Part shown: piece by piece, positions 31,244 to 42,589 of the stretch
Position numbering within the stretch: position 1 is the first letter of the stretch
How the letters are laid out: each line of letters starts with the position of its first letter
Source: Cinnamomum chago
Taxonomy: Eukaryota > Streptophyta > Magnoliopsida > Laurales > Lauraceae
Direction of reading: 5' to 3'
Length of the DNA: 64,000 nucleotides
Assembly (NCBI GenBank): GCA_038049695.1
Contig: CP142458.1
Span: forward strand, 47,751,001 to 47,815,000
The notes under the pieces: model-generated
Told to the model about the DNA's origin: nothing
Database searches by the model: none
What the model saw: the letters and a program-made list of their open reading frames with translations, nothing else
Made by a program: the position numbers and the translations under genes

Positions 31244-32416
31244 GCAGCTTTTGTGTCTCGTTGTCTAACTTGTCAGTTGATCAAGGCAGAACATCAGAAG
31301 CCTCCAGGTTTGTTACAGCCTTTGGAAATTCCGGAGTGGAAATGGGAGCACATTACCATGGATTTCGTCTCCGGTTTGCCTAATACTAAGAAGGGAAATA
31401 ATGCAATTTGGATCATTGTAGATCGTCTGACAAAGTCTGCTCACTTCATTCCGATGAAGACAGGGAATATGATGCATATGGCACCACTTGCGAAGTTATT
31501 TGTTGATGAGATTGTTAGTAAGCATGGTCAGCCCGTCTCCATTACTTCAGACAGAGACAGTAGGTTTGTTTCAAAGTTTTGGAAAACTCTTCATGAGTCG
31601 ATGGGTACCAAACTCCAGTTCAGCACAGCTTATCATCCTCAGACCGATGGTCAGTCAGAAAGGACGATACAGACTCTCGAAGACATGTTGCGTGCTTGTG
31701 TATTGGATTTCAAGGTTCAGTGGGATGAATGCCTACCGCTTTGTGAATTTGCTTATAACAATAGTTACCACTCGAGCATCGGTATGGCACCTTTCGAGGC
31801 ACTTTATGGTAGAAGATGCAGAACTCCGGTTTGCTGGGAAGAAGTCGGTGAACGTAGTTTTCATGGACCGACGATAGTTGGAGAGACAAGTGAAAAGGTC
31901 AAGTTGATTCAGGAAAGGTTGAAGATTGCCCGAAGTAGGCAGAAGAGTTATGCAGACACTCGCAGAAGAGAATTGCAGTTTCAAGTGGGTGACAAGGTGT
32001 TTTTGAAAGTCTCACCAACTAGGGGGACATTGAGATTTGGACAAAAGGGCAAATTGTCTAGAAGGTTTATTGGTCCGTATGAGATTTTGAGCAAGATTGG
32101 AGATGTAGCTTATAGACTTGCGTTACCGCCGGAATTCTCCGGGGTACACAATGTTTTTCACGTTTCGATGCTCAAGAAGTATGTCTCTAGTCCTGCGCAC
32201 ATTCTACAGCATGAGCCTTTGGAGATTCGGGAAGATGCTTCGTATGTGGAAAGACCGATCAAGATCGTTGACACCAAAGAGCAAGAATTGAGGAATCGGA
32301 CGATTCATTGGGTCAAGGTACTTTGGGAAAATCACGAGCCAGAGGAAGCCACCTGGGAATTGAGAGAGCAAGTGCAAAGGAAGTATCCACAGCTTTTACC
32401 AGAGGTAATTGTTTGA
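31244..32416 (+). pseudogene. pol: Element C integrase core and chromodomain, frameshifted
   Basis: The frame continues in phase +2 with the second half of the zinc finger (CLTCQLIK). The DDE core follows (Asp codons 31361 and 31550, Glu codon 31658; 35 residues between the last two, as expected). A GPY/F module (FIGPYEIL) and a chromodomain around ERPIKIVD, VKVLWENHEPEEATWE complete it. Chromodomains guide chromoviruses to histone-marked heterochromatin. Apart from the frameshift near 31242 this part is uninterrupted to TGA at 32414-32416. Confidence 0.92.
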
Positions 32417-32440
32417 TTTATTTGGTGGACCAAATATCCT

Positions 32441-32453
32441 AAGGGGTGGAGGA
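32441..32453 (+). promoter_or_regulatory. Polypurine tract of element C
   Basis: AAGGGGTGGAGGA directly precedes the 3' LTR (TGTTAG from 32454). It is the expected plus-strand primer. The same 14-mer AAGGGGTGGAGGAT occurs internally at 29503-29516. Confidence 0.85.
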
Positions 32454-35410
32454 TGTTAGACCCCGACCCAGACCAATCCGATTAGTGTGTGATTAGTATG
32501 TGTTTAGTCCTAAGTGGGTTTAGTTATTGTTGGGTTAGAAGTGATTAGTTTTAGTCTTGGATATAGCTTTGGTAATTTTGAGAACGTTTAATATTAGTTA
32601 GACACACTCAGGATGGCCTGAGTGCACGTGTGAGCTTGGGAAGATCGTATCGTTTTCCGTGTGAGTGTGGTTTTGATTTCATTTGAATGATCTTTTTATG
32701 TGTTACAACTTTCGTTTTAAGCCCATTCATGTTTGAGGCCCAAAAACCCAAGTTCTGGCCCAAAGAGGGTAAAATTGTCTTTCTTGCACAAATCTGGACA
32801 CAATTTTCGAGATCTCAAAACTATGTCAAAAATATACTTTTCAGAAACTAGATATTTCGACGATCGTTTTATCCTTCTTCGTCGAAGTCATCCGAGGCCC
32901 ACAAGATCGTGTTTTGACCATTTCAAGTTCAAGCTAAATGGGACCCATGAGTCATCACTTAAGTCCCCATCTCCCTCTCTCTCATTCATTTCCCAATCTC
33001 TGCAACTTTTGAGTCTAGGGCAAGAGAGAAAACCCCTTTTCTCCTTCATCTTCCTCACTTGGTTTGATCTAGCTAGAGAGCTCCAAACGAAATTCTAAGA
33101 CTACCATTTTCTTCATCTCCTTGCAAGCTCTCCATTGATACAATTTTCTTAAGGTTTCAAGTTGGGAAAGCTCTCCATTCTCTTCCATCTCTCTTGTTTG
33201 ACCTTCTCTAGGTAAGAGCTTCAACCCATATTTTTCATGGAGTCATTTTAGTTCCTTAAGATCATGTTTTTCATGTTTTCGAACCCTATTTGGAAAATGG
33301 GTTCCTTGTTTCCATTTTGAGTGAGTTTTGTGTATTTTCTTGTTTTGCTTGTAGTGTGAGATTAGCTTGTGTGAAGAGCTTGGAGGAGAGTGTTTAGCAT
33401 TTGGGCAAGGCAAGTAATCTCTATAGGATCATGGTGCATGTTTATTTGAAGCTACATTGTTGTTTTAGAAATTTTGTGCATGAATATGTTTACAAGCTTG
33501 ATGATTTTGTTTTCATGAGTTTGGATGTGTGTTTTGTCCCTTGGAGAGTATGTAGACTCAGGGAATATAAGTGGAATGAGAATGAATGGAAGGGAAGAAG
33601 AGAAATGTGAAAAATCTGTGCTGAAACGCATTCCCGTGCACTGGCGGTCAGCACAGCGGTCAGCTCACGGCTAGCCGCCTGTGCCCACTGCGGCTAACCG
33701 CAGGCTGACCGAGCTCAGCGGTTCCTTCTCCAGAAGCTAGCATTTTCGCCTGGGTTCAGCGGTCAGCTCCGCGGTCAGCCCACGGCTAACCGCCAGTTCC
33801 ACTTGCGGTTAACCGTAGGCCAACCGAGGATTTCGGTTCCTTTTCCAGAAGCTGACATTTCGACCATGTTTCGCGGTCAGCTACACGGTTAGCTAGCGGC
33901 TAGCCGCCTCTTCCCATCACGGCTAACCGCCGGCCGACCGTGCATGGCGGTTCCTTTTCCCGAGAGCAAAACCCAGATTTTGCATTCCAGCGGTCAGCCT
34001 GGCGGTCACCTAGCGGCTAGCCGCCAAACCCCAGTTCGGCTAACCGCCACCTGACCGCGAGGTGACCGAAATTCACTGTTCGTGTATTTTTAAGAGTTTT
34101 GCAAGAATGAAAAACTAGAACATGTTAGGTGACTTCTAACCTGATATTGTGCACTTGGAACCCAAGATGTCTTTGAACTTCCGGGGCATCAATTCCTTTC
34201 TAAATTTCCAATACTTGGGTCTCAATTGCACAAGGATCAATCAAAGGTCATTACGTGTGCTCGATAAGCTTTGTGTTCGTGTTTTGGTTTTGATATAATG
34301 AATATCATCGTGAACTCGTTTTGAAATACTAGTACAAGCTTGTTTTGAAGTTTTGTTTCAAGAAAAAGGGGATCACTTCCTAAGCGTGTTTTTGCATAAA
34401 TATTATGCCTCGTGCTAGTCGTGCTCGTCGTGTTTGATAAGTGATTTCCCCCTTTCTACCTCGTCGTGCTTGATCGTGCTTTGCATGTTTTGTGCATTCA
34501 TGAACTAAGTAAACACCACTGAGCTTAGACTGCCCTTTCGGTTTGATCCACTGTCTGGGGGTCTTTAAACATGTGGACTGTCTGCAGACTGGTCGTGTAT
34601 TTATTACACATCGTGCGTGTCCGGTTCCGCGGCCGGAATCCCCGTATATGTGGGAATCGTGTCGTGCTTATATTATGTATATCGTGCTTGTCGTGCGTGC
34701 TTGCTCTTTTCATCATATAGATGATAGAGAAAGGATGGGCTCTTTGTGGATTGTAACTTTTCATGATATATTTAGTACTCATGCTAGTTTGTTTTGATAC
34801 CTCAGCTATTGTGACAGTTCAAATCAAGTATTCGATTTCAAGTGTTTTTCCAAAGTATTATTTTCATGTTCATGCCTATATTGATTACCTGCCAAACCGT
34901 CGTGTTTGACCCTTGCTTGTTGGTGCCCAGGTGCAGGAGACGTTGCCTTTGAGGAGGAGCGTCAGGAGGAGGCTTGTGAGCCAACTCCCGTGAGAGAGTG
35001 GCAGCCCGACGATGTCATCTAGATGTCGGTCTGGTTCTTGAGTTTCGTCACATTTTGTCTTGGGGTTTCTTTTGATTATTTTGAGAAATGTATTGACCTT
35101 TGTAGGTCTCTTATGGGTTGTAACCAAACTTAACTTACCTTCGTGTTAGTCTTAGAACTTGAATATTAATGGGAATGCCATGTTAGCTTTCTTTCCTTGA
35201 TACCATACCTTGTTAGTGAATGTTATGGCCCTTAAGAATTTTATTGGGGCTCATCATGATGTGTTTTGCTACACGCTTCCGCAAATCGTGTACGTGTGAG
35301 TCAGATTCCGCGTGTCCTTGGGAATCCTCACCGCGGGAACCTGTGGGAAAGTATATCATCAATGTAACACCAACGTCGCGGGGCCCGGGATCCGTTCCGG
35401 GGTCGCGACA
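32454..35410 (+). repeat. Element C 3' LTR
   Basis: At 2957 bp it has the same length as the 5' LTR, so there are no net indels, and I counted five substitutions by eye. It carries the repeats at 33634-34073 and the short reading frame at 34951-35022. It ends GCGACA at 35410, followed by CCCGG. Confidence 0.94.
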
Positions 35411-36778
35411 CCCGGTTAACCGGCCACACAGGGCAGGTCAACCGGGCTCCTGAGCACAACGGCTCTTTTTCTGACCGTTGGGCTTACCCGGTTAACCGGC
35501 CTGTCATGGGGTTAACCGGGTAAACTAGCCGTTGGGCTGTTTTGGGGATATAAATGAGTTCTTTCCTTTGTCAATGGTTGGAGATTTTGAAGCCTTCTTT
35601 GAGGAGCTTTGAGAGAAGACAAAGGGGATGATCTAAGAGACATCAAGGGGTCATTAAGTAAAGCTTAAGCTTGGATCAACTAAGTTAAATCTCCAAGTAA
35701 GTTTTACTTTTAATTAATCATTTGTTATGTGCTTTATTTGAATCTTTGGAAAATGATTTCAAGCATGATAACAATGATGTGTTGAATCCTTTCTTCCTTT
35801 CATCTTTGATATTCAAGATTGGATTCATCACTTTGATTTCAACCCAAGTTTTGTTTTAATCTTTCTTAATCATGCTTAGCCTAAATCTTTGATTTCTTTC
35901 ATTGCATGATTCTTTCACTTGGTTGAAACTTCCTTTGTTGTTTTCATACATTTAAACTTTAGTTAAACTAATTAGTTTTGAAAACAACATTGCACATGCA
36001 TCACTTGATTAGGCTTAAACACTTTCATACAACTTGTGATCTTTAGATTTTCATATCATTCACAAGTGTGTAATTGTTCAAGTGATTTGCTTAGAACTTC
36101 AATCATATCTTTTTGTGCCTTAAACTTTCAAATTGCATTAAGCATAAATTGATTGAGCTTACTTTTAAACTTGATTGAAGTTTTCACACACACACTTCAT
36201 AAGCATACATCTTTGCATTCATTGAGTGTTTGTGTGAGTTAGGATTTTCATTTTCATATCCGCCTATTTAGAGGCAATTTATTTGAGCTTAAATTGTAAT
36301 CTCTTAGAGTGTTGAGTAAACACTTTCTTAGAGAAATATTGATTTGTAAAGGTTATTGCTTAGCCTAAGAAAAGCAATGTGTAAGGTTATTGCTTAGCCT
36401 AAGAAAAGCATTTTGTAAAGGTTATTGCTTAGCCTCTAAAAGCACATTGAGAGGTTGTTGTTTAGCCTTGAAAAGCAACATTGTAAGGGTTATTGCTTAG
36501 CCTAGTAAAAAGCATAAATAGTGGAAACCCGGTGGGGTGTTGGATTCACAAGCCGGTAGTGGATGTAGGCACGTTGGCCGAACCACTATAAATATTGTGT
36601 TGTGGTGCTTGCATTTGTGGTGATTGTTTTGTTTAGCTTCCGCATATTGTTTGGTTTATCATCACATGTGACTAGTTTGCCTTAAGAAGTTAAAATTGGT
36701 TTAAATTGGTCACAATTGTTGCTCACCCTATTCACCCCCCCCCCCCCCCTCTAGGGTTAGGATCCTCGTGGACTTTCA
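35411..36778 (+). repeat. Family B LTR copy 2, right part
   Basis: This continues the LTR interrupted at 25436. Joined, and counting the TSD once, the LTR is about 1722 bp. It contains both MSA boxes, the TATA box, hairpin repeats and a 15-C tract before TCTAGGG. Confidence 0.93.
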
Positions 36779-36780
36779 AT

Positions 36781-36792
36781 TGGTATCAGAGC
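36781..36792 (+). other. Primer binding site, B copy 2
   Basis: TGGTATCAGAGC lies two bases after LTR 2. Confidence 0.9.
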
Positions 36793-36878
36793 CAAGTGCT
36801 CTATCCCTTAGGATCAAGTGTTTGGAACTCTTGATTAGGTGTAAAAACCTAGAGTTAAAACCCTAGAGTTGTCCTTAT

Positions 36879-38420
36879 ATGAAAATCATTAGAATGGACT
36901 CCACTATGCTAGACTTTGTAGATTCTTCTAGACCCCTCATTCTTCCATCTTTTGGAGATTCAAACATTGAAATTAAAGAATCTCAACTTGAATTAAAAGA
37001 AGAAGAATATGATGAACTTGAAGCCTATGAGGAATTGTACACATGGTCCTTAGAGGTTTCCAAGAAAAATAAAAGATTAAAAGAAGAATCTATAAGGCTA
37101 AACCAAGAATTAGACTCTTCTAAAAATGAACTTAGAGAAAAAGATGAATTTATAAATTGTGTAGAATCTATGTTCATGATCTCTTTAAATAATCTATCTA
37201 ACATTCAAGATGAACTAAAAGAATTAAAGATGGATTATGATAATGTCAATAAGGAAAATTTAATTCTAAGAGATCAAATAAAAAGGCAAGATAAAGACTT
37301 TAACAATCTTGAATCTAAATTGACTATCTCTAAGGAAAATTTATCTAATGCTCAAGATGAATTAAATGAGATTAAGATAAATTGTGATGAGCTTAAAAAT
37401 GAAAATTTGAACCTAAGAGATACAATTAAAAGACAAGATAAAGACTTTAACAATTTAGAAGCCAAGTTGATCAAAAGTAAGTTAAAAACTCAAGAGCTTG
37501 GATCTAATGTTGTTAATGAACTAAAGCTTGAATTAAAACTTGCCAATGAAGAGCTAAGCAAATATAAGGATATTGAAAATGAACTTTCAAAAGTCAAAAA
37601 TGAAAATTCAATCCTTATAACCAAAGTCACTCAACTTGAAAGCTATAAACAAAAGTATGAGTGCAAGTTTACCCAAAGTGAAGAGAAACTTGAAAAATTA
37701 TTCAAATTGGGTCAATCTCATGGAGATAGGACGGGTATTGGATTTAATAGGAATATGTCTTATGACCCTAAATTCACCAACACTTTTGTGAAAGGTGAGT
37801 CCTCATTCTCTAGCACTCTTTCTCCTTTGCCCAAAACCAAATGTGATTATTGTGGCATTGAAGGACACTTTAGGTTTGAGTGCAAACTAAGAAGAAGCAA
37901 TGTGTCTAATCCCATCTTTGAACCAAAGAAAGTAAAATCAAACTTGAAGGGTAAGACACTAAAAATCAAAGAAGACTCCAAAAAGACTAAACAAGTTAAA
38001 TCATTCAAAATGGAGTCTCCTAAGATAGATTCTAATAAGCTTAAACAAGTTAAACCAAGCTTGAAAGAATCTAAGAACAAAAAGCTTCTCAATATATCTC
38101 CCTTATATCAACCTATGAAAGAACTTTTGAAGAAAGTTACTAAGTTAAATCTAAAATTCAAAAGTCAAGTAAAGGGAGAAAATAAGAAGAAAAGAAAAAT
38201 GAATCAATCCCCTAAGAAGAAAACTCACCAACATCAAAAGACTAATCACCATTCTAAGCCAAATTTAGTAAAATCTAAATATCATGGTGATAAGTTCAAA
38301 TTGAAAATTTATCAAGTCAAATCTCCTTTAGTTGGTGAGAACCCCAAACTAGACCTCAAAGCTCAACCCTCTCAAGACCTTAGGTGGATTCCTAAAGTTA
38401 TTCACTTAGACAAACCTTAA
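36879..38420 (+). CDS. gag: Gag polyprotein, family B copy 2
   Basis: This is an intact 513-residue copy starting at ATG 36879. Against B copy 1 it has Met in place of Lys at residue 98, Gln for Lys at 279 and Ser for Thr near 313. The last two are shared with copy 3. The zinc knuckle and RWIPK end are intact. Near identity with its neighbours fits recent duplication. Confidence 0.88.
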   Translation: MKIIRMDSTMLDFVDSSRPLILPSFGDSNIEIKESQLELKEEEYDELEAYEELYTWSLEVSKKNKRLKEESIRLNQELDSSKNELREKDEFINCVESMFMISLNNLSNIQDELKELKMDYDNVNKENLILRDQIKRQDKDFNNLESKLTISKENLSNAQDELNEIKINCDELKNENLNLRDTIKRQDKDFNNLEAKLIKSKLKTQELGSNVVNELKLELKLANEELSKYKDIENELSKVKNENSILITKVTQLESYKQKYECKFTQSEEKLEKLFKLGQSHGDRTGIGFNRNMSYDPKFTNTFVKGESSFSSTLSPLPKTKCDYCGIEGHFRFECKLRRSNVSNPIFEPKKVKSNLKGKTLKIKEDSKKTKQVKSFKMESPKIDSNKLKQVKPSLKESKNKKLLNISPLYQPMKELLKKVTKLNLKFKSQVKGENKKKRKMNQSPKKKTHQHQKTNHHSKPNLVKSKYHGDKFKLKIYQVKSPLVGENPKLDLKAQPSQDLRWIPKVIHLDKP

Positions 38421-40230
38421 AGGCCGACCAACCTATTCTTTTTAAGTTATATCATTTTGTTGGTCATGTTGCTTTGCATTTTGTTTCTTTTAGTTACATT
38501 TATTAAAATGCATTGCTTCTTTATGATCAATTGATTTTGTCTTCATGCACCATTCTAGTCACATATCATGGTTTTCAAAATCATTTGATTATAATTTCAT
38601 CATGTTAGATTTGCTTTTTGCTCATATTTAGTTGTATGACTTGCATTGCATTTCTTTACATGATCAATTGATTGTGATTTCAAAAGCTTTCATAGCTAGA
38701 ATCTTCATGATCAATTGTTGAATCATTTGTGTAGATATCATAGTAAGATTTTTTGAACAAATGATTTGAAACAATTCAAGTTTTTCCATGGATTTCTAAG
38801 TTATACTTTTATATGGAAAATCATTGTTTTGAAAAATCAACTTGTATGTGTTTCATTTAAGTTATATCTTCTAAAATACAAAGTTGAAAATTGATCTTCA
38901 AAATCATTCCTTTTATGCTCATTGTAGGATTTTGTTGATTTGAAGATTGTTTGAATGGAAATGCTCTATAACCTCTTTAGTTATATTCATCTAAGCATGT
39001 TCCATGTTCTCATTTCCTTTTCTTTTGGTTTCATTATCTTAGAATTGGAAATGAATGTTGTTTGCATCTTTGCTTATTTAGTTACTCTTTTTAAATGCAA
39101 ATGACAATTGGTTCCATGTATGGTTGTGATCTTAGTTACATTTGTAGAATCCATACTAGAACCCAAATCCATCCTCTATGCCTTCTAGTCATTACTTTTT
39201 GGATGGTTATGATGTTGATTCATGTATACCTTCTTAATGTTGTCATCTTTATACATGTTTCAACTTCATAATAGTGTTCTTGATCATTTGAACCCCTTTG
39301 AAATCCATTTCTTGTATTTCATAGTTATATCTCTTGTTTGATGGATATCTTAGTGTTGAATTCATATGATCTAGACACTTTGGAAATTGCTTGCATTACA
39401 AAGTTATATCCTTTGGCATTGCAATTTACCTTGTTCATCACCATGCTCATTAGTCATATCCTTAATAGTGATGAATATGCATTTTTGATGCTTGATGGGA
39501 TTTTGAGTTTGTCACATCCTTGCTTTTAATCATGTTATCATATTCAATTGGTGTCATTTGGTATAATTTTCCATTGATTTCATATCCAATTGATGACTTA
39601 TCTTGTGTATGTGATAGACCTTGTGTGAATTGGATTAAGCTTGATAGTAATATATTTGTTCCTTGTCACACACCATTAGCATCATAATGTACATGTTGCC
39701 TCCTCACTTGCTCTTATAGGTATATCTCATGACCACCATGTTTATGTGTTCATAATATTGGTTGGTTATTAGTAGAGGTTGGCTTCATGCTTGAATTTCA
39801 TTTCACTCATTCATGCACTTTAATAGTCATATTTATTGATTGAATGAAATGAGTTCAAGATTTTCATAGCATATGTTTTTCATAGTTAAATTGACTAATG
39901 CTATGTTTAGTAAAACCCTTCTCATCATGGATAGCTCTAAATTTGGATTAATCCTATTAGTTATATTCTCTTAAATCCATTTTAGAGGTGATTGAGTTTA
40001 TAGTCACATCCTTTAATCTCAATTGATATGTTTATTTCAATTGGTATCCATGATCGTTGATCTCCATGACCTTGCTCATTATATTGGTAATTTGATCATA
40101 TTGAGCTTAATCGTCATTTGGAATCTAATACTTTCCGTGAAAGTTTACCCTCAATTGGTAAAACATTCTTTCTCCTTGCACCAAATAGTTTTATCTATGT
40201 CAAAAGTTTGACAAAAGGAGAGAATGGATT
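38421..40230 (+). other. T-rich non-coding internal region, B copy 2
   Basis: It is nearly identical to 22727-24536. One visible difference is AAGTTATATC here against AAGTTACATC in copy 1 (near 38860), so one more motif fits the AGTTATAT consensus. Confidence 0.8.
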
Positions 40231-40771
40231 GAGGGGGAGTAAACCTTCATAGGAAGAATTAGTTGTGATCAAATTCACTTTTGTCTTGGCTCTTTACCCT
40301 TACGACTTCTATCCATACATGATACCCTGTTATGTTTTTCATTTTCGATTTCTTTTGTTAACAGGTGCTACTAAAAGGTATTTTCCTTGTTTTCATGTGT
40401 GTAGGTAACCTTTGCAATTTAATGGCAAAGGGGGAGAGAATGTCCAAGTTTGCTAAGGAGAGAGAAGCTCTATCTAAGGGGGAGAAAGGACAAAGGGGGA
40501 GAAAGCATGCATTCAAGTTCTCTAAAGGAGAAGAGAATGCATATCTTGCCAAAGGGAGAGAAGCATGGTCATAGGGGGAGAAGTGAAAGAAGAGAAAGCT
40601 TGGGAACTAAAGAAGAAAAGAACCCATAGCCCAAGCAAAGAAAAGGAGCATCCAAGAAGAGCATCCAAAGAGATTTCAAGGAGTGTCCAGCTTAGGGGGA
40701 GCTGAAGACCTAGTGTGTGAGTCTAGTGGTGAGTGGTGAGTGAGTTGCCATCAAATTGCAAAGGGGGAGAT
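40231..40771 (+). promoter_or_regulatory. Multiple polypurine-tract cluster, B copy 2
   Basis: GGGGGAG tracts run from 40231 to the LTR-abutting tract. The spacing is as in copy 1, with one A-to-C change in an AAAGGACAAAGGGGGAG segment. Confidence 0.75.
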
Positions 40772-42489
40772 TGTTAGGTATTTTGTTTAGATTGCAATTT
40801 GATGGTTGCATAATCATTTTATTCATCATTCGCATTTTCACACATGCCTTGATTTTAAAACACTTGAAATCTTGATTTAGACATGCATTGCTTTCAAGAG
40901 TTGAAAAAGTTTTCAATCATGCATGATATGTTTTTAATCTTGGATGCATTTAGTTTTGAAATGAGTTTTATTGAATCAAGCATGCCTTTGGTTTTAAAAC
41001 TCTAAGATTGATTTAAAACTTGTTTTAAAGCTTGATTTTAATGGCCCAAAAGATCCCCAAAGAAAATCTTCAAGAAACCCAAAATATGGGAAATTCTGGG
41101 CAGGCCCGGTCAACCGGCCAAGAGGCCCGGTTAACCGGCCACACAGGGCAGGTCAACCGGGCTCCTGAGCACAACGGCTCTTTTTCTGACCGTTGGGCTT
41201 ACCCGATTAACCGGCCTGTCATGGGGTTAACCGGGTAAACTAGCCGTTGGGCTGTTTTGGGGATATAAATGAGTTCTTTCCTTTGTCAATGGTTGGAGAT
41301 TTTGAAGCCTTCTTTGAGGAGCTTTGAGAGAAGACAAAGGGGATGATCTAAGAGACATCAAGGGGTCATTAAGTAAAGCTTAAGCTTGGATCAACTAAGT
41401 TAAATCTCCAAGTAAGTTTTACTTTTAATTAATCATTTGTTATGTGCTTTATTTGAATCTTTGGAAAATGATTTCAAGCATGATAACAATGATGTGTTGA
41501 ATCCTTTCTTCCTTTCATCTTTGATATTCAAGATTGGATTCATCACTTTGATTTCAACCCAAGTTTTGTTTTAATCTTTCTTAATCATGCTTAGCCTAAA
41601 TCTTTGATTTCTTTCATTGCATGATTCTTTCACTTGGTTGAAACTTCCTTTGTTGTTTTCATACATTTAAACTTTAGTTAAACTAATTAGTTTTGAAAAC
41701 AACATTGCACATGCATCACTTGATTAGGCTTAAACACTTTCATACAACTTGTGATCTTTAGATTTTCATATCATTCACAAGTGTGTAATTGTTCAAGTGA
41801 TTTGCATAGAACTTCAATCATATCTTTTTGTGCCTTAAACTTTCAAATTGCATTAAGCATAAATTGATTGAGCTTACTTTTAAACTTGATTGAAGTTTTC
41901 ACACACACACTTCATAAGCATACATATTTGCATTCATTGAGTGTTTGTGTGAGTTAGGATTTTCATTTTCATATCCGCCTATTTAGAGGCAATTTATTTG
42001 AGCTTAAATTGTAATCTCTTAGAGTGTTGAGTAAACACTTTCTTAGAGAAATATTGATTTGTAAAGGTTATTGCTTAGCCTAAGAAAAGCAATGTGTAAG
42101 GTTATTGCTTAGCCTAAGAAAAGCATTTTGTAAAGGTTATTGCTTAGCCTCTAAAAGCACATTGAGAGGTTGTTGTTTAGCCTTGAAAAGCAACATTGTA
42201 AGGGTTATTGCTTAGCCTAGTAAAAAGCATAAATAGTGGAAACCCGGTGGGGTGTTGGATTCACAAGCCGGTAGTGGATGTAGGCACGTTGGCCGAACCA
42301 CTATAAATATTGTGTTGTGGTGCTTGCATTTGTGGTGATTGTTTTGTTTAGCTTCCGCATATTGTTTGGTTTATCATCACACGTGACTAGTTTGCCTTAA
42401 GAAGTTAAAATTGGTTTAAATTGGTCACAATTGTTGCTCACCCTATTCACCCCCCCCCCCTCTAGGGTTAGGATCCTCGTGGACTTTCA
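40772..42489 (+). repeat. Family B LTR copy 3
   Basis: This 1718-bp LTR has a shorter C tract (11) than LTRs 1 and 2. One promoter palindrome reads CCCGATTAACCGG where the others have CCCGGTTAACCGG. CACACGTGAC replaces CACATGTGAC near 42380. Confidence 0.95.
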
Positions 42490-42491
42490 AT

Positions 42492-42503
42492 TGGTATCAG
42501 AGC
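42492..42503 (+). other. Primer binding site, B copy 3
   Basis: TGGTATCAGAGC lies two bases after LTR 3. Confidence 0.9.
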
Positions 42504-42589
42504 CAAGTGCTCTATCCCTTAGGATCAAGTGTTTGGAACTCTTGATTAGGTGTAAAAACCTAGAGTTAAAACCCTAGAGTTGTCCTTAT

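Larger units (their letters stand above)
25437..35410 (+). mobile_element. Element C: Tekay/Del-like Ty3 chromovirus nested in array B
   Basis: This is a 9974-bp element with 2957-bp LTRs at each end, a tRNA-Met PBS, remnants of gag-protease-RT-RNase H-integrase and a C-terminal chromodomain. It sits in family B LTR 2. The flanks CCCGA (25432-25436) and CCCGG (35411-35415) are a 5-bp TSD with one mismatch. Domain order, chromodomain and long LTRs place it with plant Tekay/Del chromoviruses. By eye the two LTRs differ at only five sites, yet the coding part carries two stops, a large deletion and a frameshift. Confidence 0.93.
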
